Shown here: positions 56,376 to 64,000 of the stretch, one piece after another
How the letters are laid out: every line of letters starts with the position of its first letter
Numbering within the stretch: position 1 is the stretch's first letter
Assembly (NCBI RefSeq): GCF_036850765.1
Contig: NC_089490.1
Span: 102,660,074 to 102,724,073 of the forward strand
DNA from: Saccopteryx bilineata
Lineage: Eukaryota; Chordata; Mammalia; Chiroptera; Emballonuridae
Length of the DNA: 64,000 nucleotides
Direction: 5' to 3'
Notes under the pieces: generated by a model
Told to the model about the DNA's origin: nothing
Database searches by the model: none
The model's input: only the letters and a program-made list of their open reading frames with translations
Made by a program: the position numbers and the translations under genes

Positions 56376-56419
56376 TGGGATCCAACATTCTGTGTGTTAA
56401 TTTGTTTCCAGCATTAAAA

Positions 56420-56565
56420 GCTGTGTGCTCTTGGGAAAGCTAGTTCATCTGCAGAATGAGGCTAATAATGAGATATATTTCATGGGTTATTATGATAATT
56501 AAATGAGATAATTCATATTCAGTGCTTATCTCTGTACCTGTCATATTATAAGCATTTCATAGTTT
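56420..56565 (-). repeat. MIRb-like SINE remnant
   Basis: GTGTGCTCTTGGGAAAGCTA, TAATTAAATGAGATAATTCA and TGTCATATTATAAGCA follow MIR order. Confidence 0.6.
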
Positions 56566-57436
56566 TTTATTATCATCATTACAGTTATCCTAACAGCTGA
56601 ATACAGTATATTAACACTTTTACTTTAAAAATAGTTTTTCAGGCAAACTTTTTTAGAAAAAAAATTTTACAGCTTAAAAATCCCTTAAAATGTACCCATT
56701 AGGAATAGCAACATCAACTGCCCACCTATTGCCAATGTCTATTCATGAAGGAGATTGATGATTATCTTTAATGTTCTTGGAAAAACTCAGAGCACATTAG
56801 CTAACACATTTAGCATTGTCAAGGTTCAGACATTTGTTTTCTTTCAGAGGATTTGGTTTGGATTCATCAGTAATGAAATTATAGGTCAACCCAGAGCTAA
56901 AAAACTATTTAATTGCCCATTCTAGTCTTGCTCTTACTCTATTCACGGGAAAAACTTCACAAAGACGCCCCCATTTAAAAAGTGTTCACCTAACCCAGGT
57001 TGATCTCTGCCATCACAGGCCCGCTGCCCATGCTACCTTTTCTGTTTTCAACAGTTTATGTTCTGCAACCACATCCAGCCTGTTGCAGGAGATGCTCTTT
57101 CAGGATCCAGAGCTTTGAAAACATTAGGGGGGAAAACCAGGGACTCCTTCCTTCCTTCGCCATCAAAACTATGATAATGAGTGTTTAAAATAAATAGGTG
57201 TCGGGACAAACTGAACTATCCAAATGACTGTCTGTTAGTGCTTTCTGGTTTCAAAAGAGACATTTTAGACCTTACCCCACTTAGTTATCTCCACTTTCCT
57301 ATAGGTCCATGTATGTGTTACTGAGGGTCTTGGGTTGTGGTGAAGAGAAGGGAAAATGAAGGATAATCATAAGCAAAGAATAAAGAAAGCAGATTTTCTT
57401 CTGAACATCAAAGCTCCGGACATTTCTTGAGAAACT

Positions 57437-57803
57437 GCCTTAGTCTGTTTGGGCTGCGATAACAGAATACCAAGATTGAGTGGCTTGCAAGCAATGGAAG
57501 TTTATTTCTGACAATTCTGGAGAGTGAGGAGTCCAAGGTCAAGTCACCCACAGAGTCATTGCCTGCTGAGGACCCACTTTCTGGTTCATAGGCAGCACTT
57601 CTGTGTCCTCACCTGGTGGAAAGGGTGGGCGAGCTCTCTGGACCCTCCTGCGTAGGAGCACTAATCCCATTCATGGGGATACCAACCTCATGACCCAGTC
57701 ACCTCCCAAAGACCCCACCTCCTCAAACTGTCACCTTGGGGGGGTTAGGGTTTCAACATATGAATCTGGGGGGACACAAACATTCAGACCACAGCACTGT
57801 CCT
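57437..57803 (-). repeat. MLT1-like LTR, antisense
   Basis: Typical end GCCTTAGTCTGTTTGGGCTG, GGAAGTTTATTTCTGACAAT, TGTGTCCTCACCTGGTGGAA, ACCTCATGACCCAGTCACCT, then GGTTTCAACATATGAATCTG and GGGGACACAAACATTCAGAC. It is well preserved for its age. Confidence 0.8.
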
Positions 57804-58528
57804 TCAAGAGTTACCCCTGTTGACGCACGCTTACAGTGACCTTTTTGTTCAAGTGATGTCTTGAGTGGAACTTCCCAAGCAGAAGTGGAGCCTGAGGTGA
57901 GGATTCTTGTTAAAGTTGTTTGGTGCAGTGCTCTCTGGGAAAAGGAGAGAGGGAAAGAGAAGAGGGCAGGGGAGAAAAGCTAAACCAGGAGTGTGTTCTC
58001 TGATCCAGCAGGGAAGCTCTGGCACAGAGGGTGCACTACATCCTGAGTCACTGGCTGAGGATGTAGCCGTGAGAGGGGGCGAATCTCCTTGTTCAGGTGA
58101 AGGTTGATCCTCCAGCACTCGCTGCAGCACAGCTTCCAGGCTGGGCACCGCCAGCATTCACTGCCACTGATAGAGCTGGCAATAGAGATGCTGCCAGACC
58201 TGTGGTTTCGGACCGCCCACCTGGGGATCCCAGCAGGCAGGGAATTCATGGTCCCTGATGGGAGTGAAGGAAGAGAGAGCAAGTACACACAGGCATTTAT
58301 CCTGCCTATGTATCCACTTTCACTCTAAGTTTAAGATACCATATTTTAAAGGTAAAGAGTCCATGTGGCTGGTATAATCACTCTGAGGGCAGAAACTGTG
58401 TCATACTGTTGTTGGTTTTTATACCCTGAAGACTTAACCCTGTGCTGAGTTTATAAAATTTTGACTTTGCTACAAAAGGCTGTGAATAGCTAGTTTGCAT
58501 GCTATGTTTCAGGAACACTAATGTTCCA

Positions 58529-59111
58529 GGCTTTCTCAACCTCAGCACTATTGATATTTTGGGCTTGATTATTAGTCTATTCTATGACTTGTCCCATGTA
58601 CTACAGGGTGTTAGGAGCTATTCCTGACTTCTACCCACTAGATCCCAGTAGCACTTAGCCAAGTTATGACACTCAAAAATGTCTCCAAGTGGCCCTGGCT
58701 GGTTGCCTCAGTGGTAGAGCGTCGGCCTGGTGTGCAGGAGTCCCGGGTTCGATTCCCGGCCAGGCACACAGGAAAAGCGCCCACCTGCTTCTCCACCCCT
58801 CCCCCTCTCCTTCCTCTCTGTCTCTCTCTTCCCCTCCCGCAGCCAAGGCTTCATTAGAGCAAGGTTGGCCTGGGCGCTGAGGATGGCTCCATGGCCTCTG
58901 CCTCAGGTGCTAGAATGGCTCTGGTTGCAACAGAGCATCACCCCTTGGTGGGCATGCTGGGTGGATCCTGGTCAGGCACATGCGGGAGTCTGTCTGACTG
59001 CCTCCCCATTTCCAACTTCAGAAAAATACCAAAAAATAAAAATGTCTCCAAGCATTGTCATATGTTCCCGGGAGAAGGGAGGGTAAAATCATGCCTGGTT
59101 GAGAACCACTG
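58529..59111 (-). mobile_element. MER5A-type element, antisense, split by a SINE
   Basis: Left piece has CTATTGATATTTTGGGC, GTACTACAGGGTGTTAGGAG, CCACTAGATCCCAGTAGC. Right piece resumes with CATTGTCATATGTTC and closes GCCTGGTTGAGAACCACTG. The SINE at 58690-59037 lies inside with duplicated flanks. Confidence 0.85.
58690..59037 (+). repeat. bat SINE type A, sense, exact 15-bp duplication
   Basis: Head GGCCCTGGCTGGTTGCCTCA, B box GGGTTCGATTCCC, TC-rich middle, A-rich tail. AAAAATGTCTCCAAG is on both sides (58675-58689 and 59038-59052). The internal unit region is short. Confidence 0.95.
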
Positions 59112-59359
59112 AGTAAGACCCTATGACCTGTCATTGCGTAGTTTGTTGCAGTGTCCATGAGGTAGCTTGAGGAGTTAAAAGACTTATTCCATCCTTTCAT
59201 TCATCTGGACCAACTAACTGATTGAAGCACTCTTAACATTAGACTCTTGATCAAAGGAAAGACTTACATATTTGAGGGGAAGAACAGGGTAAGTGAAGAT
59301 TGACCTTTCAAGACAGGCAATTGGGATTTAGATCCACTTACTATTTTATCACCATCCAA

Positions 59360-59525
59360 GTAAATAAGTAGGCTTTTAACCTCTCTGTGCCTCAGTTTCT
59401 TCATTTATTAAATAGATAGTCTTAATTACTGGGACTATTGTGAAGATAAAATGAATTAATACATTGTAATATGCTTAGAAGAGTCTGGCAAACAATAGGT
59501 GCTCAGTAAGTGTTGTTGTTGGTAT
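59360..59525 (+). repeat. MIRb-like SINE
   Basis: TAACCTCTCTGTGCCTCAGT, TTCTTCATTTATTAAATAG, AAACAATAGGTGCTCAGTAA are in MIR order. Confidence 0.75.
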
Positions 59526-59630
59526 TGATAAAGAAGAAAGAGGCTTCAGCCACCGCTCATCCTCTCTCCTGATCTCAGGCATTCAACCTTGTCACCTCTT
59601 AGACTGATGGTGCCTGGCCTGTGTCTAGGA

Positions 59631-59800
59631 CAGTGGTTCTCAACCTTTCTAATGCCGTGACCCCACAATACAGTTCCTCATGTTGCGGTGACCCCAAACC
59701 AAAAAATAATTTTGGTGGCTACTTCATAACTGTAATTTTGCTACATGATATGCATTATGTATTTTCCGATGGCCAGCGACCCACAGGTTGAGAACCGCTG
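59631..59800. mobile_element. SPIN-type hAT miniature element (second copy)
   Basis: It begins CAGTGGTTCTCAACCTTTCT and ends GGTTGAGAACCGCTG. Flanks GTCTAGGA (59623-59630) and GTCTAGGG (59801-59808) are an 8-bp duplication with one difference. It is 170 bp, lacking about 45 bases relative to the copy at 20747-20961. Confidence 0.92.
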
Positions 59801-59808
59801 GTCTAGGG

Positions 59809-61758
59809 AAAGCTGAAGGGGTCCAATGGGTAGGACTCGGTCCTGTTTGGTTCACCTACCACTGCCCTCCAGCAGTCCATCAGAATCACAGCCTTTTTCT
59901 CACCGGTGCATCTTCTTAAGGCAGCTTCATCAAATTGGGGGGATGGGGTGGCAACCTTTTCTTCTATCTGTCTTAGTTTTTCTGTCTGTTTCTCCCCCCA
60001 TCTCTTTTTCTGTCTTCCTCTCCCAATTCCCTTTATTTTCACTCTTTAAGTTCTGAGACCACTTAATTATCTGAGAGCCTAATTATTATTGCCTCAACTG
60101 CTTTAGCATGTTCAGGAAGACAAAGTTTAATCAAAACATTTCTTATGCTAGGTCAAGATGACCGGTACAAAGTTATCTTGAGCTGATTTACTCAAAGGAT
60201 TATTCTAAAGTAATTCATATTTCATATGACTCATGCATATTCCTTCACTCAAGACAACACAACATTAAAAGAAAAATATAACCACAAAACAAGGCACAGC
60301 TGAAGAACTGAAGTGATTTTATGAAGTATTATTACCATTCCACAGGCCAAAACAATTAATCTGGAAGAGCTTCTTAGTGGTCTGGACTGAACTCACCTGA
60401 TATAAAACACATTTTGCATTGTCATCATTTATTACATACGCACTGTAGGCATTGCATTGTTGCAGCCGTGAAAGAAACTGAAGTCCTTTCTTTACGGCAT
60501 TTTGTTCCTGTTGTTTTTACTACATATTATGTTAAATTGCTAACAATAACTCAGAGTGTCTACTCGGTGTATGTCACTAATGATTTATTAACGAGATAGA
60601 GAGATTTCAAAGCTTCGAAGCAGTCCAGACAAATGTAAATTCATGCTCTCCTGCTTGTAATCCTTACAGATGGAAAATGTGACAAAGATGAATGGTAAAC
60701 TGGATTTTATCAACCCAGCCTTATATACTTTAGCTGCAAAAATGATGATGCAGCTTTGTTTCTTGAGGCAGGGATCAAGGCTTAACTCACTTCCTGTTGT
60801 GCCTTGCTCATATTTTAAGAGCAGCTGATGCTACCTGATGATTCCATTTTAGATGAAGTCATTTTTCATTTATTCGTTAACTATCTAATGAGTGTCTGCT
60901 ATTATTGAGGGAAGAAAGGCATTCAATAAACAAATGAATATGTCAGGTGTGATGAGTATTGTGGAGAAAAGACACAACCTGCTGGGAGAGAGTCACTGTT
61001 TCATTGCAGGGGTTCAGGAAAGCCCCTGAAATAATGGGTGAACTGAGTGCAGAGAGATTTTGGAATTTGCAATCCTAATTACGTTTGTTTTTGCAGTTGA
61101 GGGCTGGGATGAGGATGGGAAGAATAAGTAAAACAGTGACTGGATGGGGGCGGGTGCACCACTGGAGGAGGGAAATGGGCAGGATGTGGTTGGGGGAGGT
61201 GGCAGGGAAACTGGTGTCTGCATCTAAATGACCTCTCCCAGGGGGCACACAGCAGGGACAAATCAAGTGCAGCGTTGGGACCTTTGAGGAGAACTGACCT
61301 GCGTGCAACCCACTCCCTGACTTGTCCTTTGCAATTTATCAGTTTAGCTTCCACCGCTTTGGAAACTACTTCTTATGTGGTTTTCTCACTTTTGTCTCCC
61401 TGTGGACAAAAGTTTCTTCTTAAAGTCTTCCCTAGTGCTGTGACTGCTTGGACCCTCTGTCAAGCTACTCGGTGTCTTCCAAACATGACGTGTTTAATAC
61501 AAAGGCTTATTCCACTGCTGAAAAGGCAGGAAGCAACACAGAAGTGGGTCCCCGAAGCTGGCCTGGAAGCCACGAGGGACCTCAAGAATGTCTGAGTGTG
61601 GCACAGATAGATGCTTCTCAAAAACTTAGCGGAAGCTGTCTCTAACTGCCACAAAGAACTTACACAACTATCTCTAACAGCCTACCTTGAAAGAGAAATA
61701 GCCTCTTCTTTTCCACCGTCCAGTTTCGCTTGAGTACCCCTTATCTTTCCACAGGGAA
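59809..61758. other. mostly unassigned intron, 2.0 kb
   Basis: A weak L2-like patch is near 60870-61000. No exon, RNA or promoter recognised. Confidence 0.5.
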
Positions 61759-61781
61759 AGGGATTCTGGGAATTGTAGTCC
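61759..61781 (-). promoter_or_regulatory. ZNF143/THAP11-type motif candidate
   Basis: The complement reads ACTACAATTCCCAGAATCCC, nearly the whole ZNF143/THAP11 (SBS2) consensus ACTACAATTCCCAGAATGC. The motif also occurs in some repeats, and no other promoter signal was seen here. Confidence 0.5.
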
Positions 61782-62335
61782 TGCTCCTTCTTGGCAATAA
61801 GGGCAGAGACTTCAGAAGGAGGAAGCAGAGATGCCAAGCTGACGACAAACAGGAGAGAGCTGCCACCAGCCCTCCTCCGAACAGATTTAACTGGCTACCT
61901 GTCCCTTCACTTAAGCTGTGTCAGCCCCCTCTCTCTTACCCAAATGGTTTCACAGTTTAAGTCATGAATCTTAACCGGCACCTCAAGGTGAGGGTGGGAG
62001 TAGTTTTCTCTGGTGTTTCACATGGGCATGTCTTAGCAAATTACCCACAGTCAGCCACAGTGCTTCCCCAATGCCCACACCTTTGTTCTGATGTGAATAT
62101 TAGACAGTTCTCTTTGTTCAAGGGAGACCTGAATTCAATAAGACCAGGCCCTTGAGGGTTGACAGTGGTCGGCACAAATTCACAAAAAGAGATACACTGT
62201 GTTTTGTGGTGTGGAGAAAAAAAAGAAAAGAACAAAAGAAACACAAGCTGTAAACCTCTTTCCTACAAGGAAAATAAATGAGGAAGTTTCCCTCCATCAC
62301 TTCCGGCTCCGGTTTTCATGCGTGTACATATTTAA

Positions 62336-62709
62336 GGTGACCAACTTTTTTACAATGAAAAGGACAAAAATAAATCGAAGAAAACAATATGATAAGTAAA
62401 AGAAACATTTTATTCATTGCAACAATCCTACACTATAATATAAGTGCATAATAAAAACATTTGTAATATTTTATATTGTAATTATGCTTACATGCCTACT
62501 AATTTTTAATAATAGTTATAAAAAAAGTCATTTAGATACAAATATGTCACATCACATACAATGGATCGACTGTGCATCGATCAAATACGGACATTTACAG
62601 ATTAATCTTTCAATATCAAAAAGGAGGACATGTAGGAGGATACTTTTTGAGGGATGATGAAACTTACAAAAGAAGGACTGTCCTCCCTAAAGGAGGACGA
62701 TTGGTCACC
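62336..62709. mobile_element. miniature element with TTAA flanks
   Basis: TTAAGGTGACCAA at 62332-62344 and TTGGTCACCTTAA at 62701-62713 are exact inverted repeats, so TTAA stands on both sides of a 374-bp AT-rich body. TTAA targets suggest piggyBac, although a TA target with an A/T end is equally consistent. No transposase is present. Confidence 0.7.
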
Positions 62710-62769
62710 TTAACATATTGAGTGTCTGTTATAGTCCAGACACTGGCAGGCAGTGGAGACTCAAAAGTG

Positions 62770-63240
62770 AAAAAGTATTTCAGTTATCTGTTACTGCATA
62801 ACAACTCTAGAACTTGTGACTTAAAACGACAGTCATTAATTTTGCTCCCGAATCTGTACTTGGGCCGGGCTCAGCAGAAACAGCTTGTCTATGCTCCATG
62901 GGGCATCAGCTAGAGCGGCACTTCTAGGACCTGCCTTCAAAAGGGCTGCTTCACATAGCTGTGAAGTTGGGGCTGGTCGTCAGCCGAGAGTTCAGCCAGG
63001 CCCATGTGCTGTGAGTTCCCTTCCATGTGCACCTCTCCACATGGAAGAGGCTTCCTCATGACCTGGTGGCTGGGCTACCACAGAACAAGGTGGAAGTGCA
63101 CTTTTATGACCTAGACTCAGAAGCGATCCTGGTGCCATACTTCAGTGGCAAAGGCAGGGTCAAAGGGAAGGGACATAGATGCCACCTCTTGCTGGAGAGT
63201 AGCAAGGTTCCGGAAGATGTGGGGTGAAAGCTAGTGTCAG
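62770..63240 (-). repeat. old LTR-type repeat, antisense
   Basis: The order CAGTTATCTGTTACTGCATA, ACTTAAAACGACAGTCATTA, then TCTCCACATGGAAGAGG and GGGCTACCACAGAAC recalls MLT1-type LTRs read backwards. It is diverged. Confidence 0.5.
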
Positions 63241-63446
63241 GGCACATTTGGCTAATGCAGCCTGCCCCATAGGCCCAGTGTCTGGGAGGAAACGTGATTA
63301 GGGCATAGCCTGAAGAGATAGAGTCTCTAAAAGCACTGGGGCAACTTCAGACTCTCCCCAGAGGGTCCAGGAAGTGGCCTGAGTGTTTTTTTTTTTTCAT
63401 TCTAAAACTACTTTACTTTAAAAAAAATTTATTTAGAAATTAAATT

Positions 63447-64000
63447 TTGACGTCACGAAAATGGCGCCGTGAGCAGCACGTCCAACAGCTCTCCCCTAAA
63501 TCACAACAAATTTATCAACTAGAAACAGAAAAATTTATCCTCGGAGCATTCCGGAGTTCCACACAAACTGATAGCGAAAGGACTGTTATCACTTGAATCT
63601 GAGAGACGAGGGTGTGGAGGAATCTACCACAGGGACGTTCTTTCAAACCGCGAGGAAGTGCGCCTGTGGTGAGTCAGCCCATACTTGGGAACCGCGAGCC
63701 GCCGCGAGCAGCCGCGCGCGCGCCCGGTCCGGTTGAGCACCGCTGACGTTCCCAGCGGCCCGCACACTGAGAGTGGGGGTCGCCGGCCACCGGTGCCCGG
63801 AGCGCCCCATTCGCGCGCGTGCCTTGGGCATTCCATGCGCCCAGGGCGCCCTGCTGGCCCGCACACCCAGGGTGCTCCATTATCCTGCGCCTGGTGCGGT
63901 CCAGCCGCCAGCGGCGGGGCGAGCAGGAGAGGCTTAGGAGATTCTCTCCGTGGGTGGGGCACCTCACCCAGCCATTCAAGCTAACAATCAAGCGTTGGGG
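63447..64000 (+). mobile_element. CpG-rich block, probable LINE-1 5' UTR (runs off the window)
   Basis: After an A/T-rich stretch the sequence changes abruptly to TGACGTCACGAAAATGGCGC, then a segment of moderate composition, then about 330 bases dense in CpG with GCGCGCGCGCC. A YY1-like AAAATGGCGCC at 63458-63467 stands near the start, as in LINE-1 promoters, and a CRE-like TGACGTCA at 63448-63455 precedes it. No long reading frame of interest lies in it. Alternatives are a host CpG-island promoter or a different young repeat. Confidence 0.6.

Larger units (their letters stand above)
48873..64000 (+). other. ANO4: ANO4 intron, first 15.1 kb (continues beyond window)
   Basis: The intron starts at GTAAGT 48873. 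No sequence coding the expected next segment (around the conserved FVKLHAPWEVL) appears on the + strand up to 64000, so the intron is at least 15.1 kb. Contents include SINEs at 50.0, 53.6, 55.6 and 58.7 kb, an antisense L2 at 52.3-54.1 kb, MLT1-like LTRs, a split MER5A, Tc1-like and TTAA-flanked miniature elements, a SPIN element and a CpG-rich edge. Confidence 0.85.

Noticed and set aside
61275..61595. 106-codon open frame as a possible extra exon
   Set aside because: No similarity to ANO4 or other recognised protein and no acceptor/donor pair in the right phase.
1..64000. CRISPR arrays, prokaryotic operons or phage genes
   Set aside because: Spliced exons, SINEs and LINEs show vertebrate DNA; there are no regularly spaced repeat-spacer arrays or bacterial gene layout.

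Overview
This is vertebrate nuclear DNA from a bat. The evidence is the interspersed repeats. There are at least nine copies of a ~340-400 bp tRNA-headed SINE (tRNA-like head, B box, TC-rich middle, A-rich tail), several copies of shorter tRNA-derived SINEs of the bat Ves type, old mammalian repeats (MIR, L2, MER5A, MLT1-like LTRs), LINE-1 fragments, and recent hAT, mariner and Tc1-like miniature DNA transposons, including two SPIN-type elements. As I remember them, the SINE heads do not match the Myotis Ves or Rhinolophus Rhin-1 consensus, so I do not name a species. A yangochiropteran bat is my tentative reading.

The only protein-coding gene I can support is ANO4 (anoctamin-4, TMEM16D), on the + strand. 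Four consecutive coding exons are present: 6372-6426 (with a 137-base untranslated part in front), 30620-30724, 44540-44676 and 48714-48872. They join in frame to give residues 1-152, which are the cytoplasmic N-terminus and the start of the anoctamin dimerisation domain. Every junction has AG/GT splice signals. The rest of the protein (transmembrane scramblase/channel body) lies beyond position 64000, and the first exon and promoter lie before position 1. The window is therefore the 5' part of one long gene, about 99% intron.

Layout: 1-6234 is upstream intron with an MLT1-like LTR, MIRs and one SINE. 6235-6426 is the start-codon exon. 6427-30619 is a 24.2 kb intron with L2, SINEs, and a cluster of hAT miniature elements at 19781-20961. 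30620-30724 is exon 2. 30725-44539 is a 13.8 kb intron with SINEs, a candidate LTR, a mariner element, MER5A and a minisatellite. 44540-44676 is exon 3, followed 131 bp later by a LINE-1 insertion. 48714-48872 is exon 4. 48873-64000 is the start of the next intron, with a 1.9 kb antisense L2 invaded by a very young SINE, Tc1-like and TTAA-flanked miniature elements, a second SPIN copy, and at the right edge a CpG-rich block that looks like the 5' end of a LINE-1.

I found no non-coding RNA gene, CRISPR array, or second gene. The points most worth following up are the start-codon exon (an upstream ORF ending 2 nt before the ATG, in an exon whose main frame is also open to its 5' edge), CTCF-like sites carried in a variable tandem unit inside the SINE, the SPIN/hAT cluster with exact target-site duplications, a LINE-1 copy with a 3'-transduction signature, and a 30-bp perfect inverted repeat around a SINE fragment.
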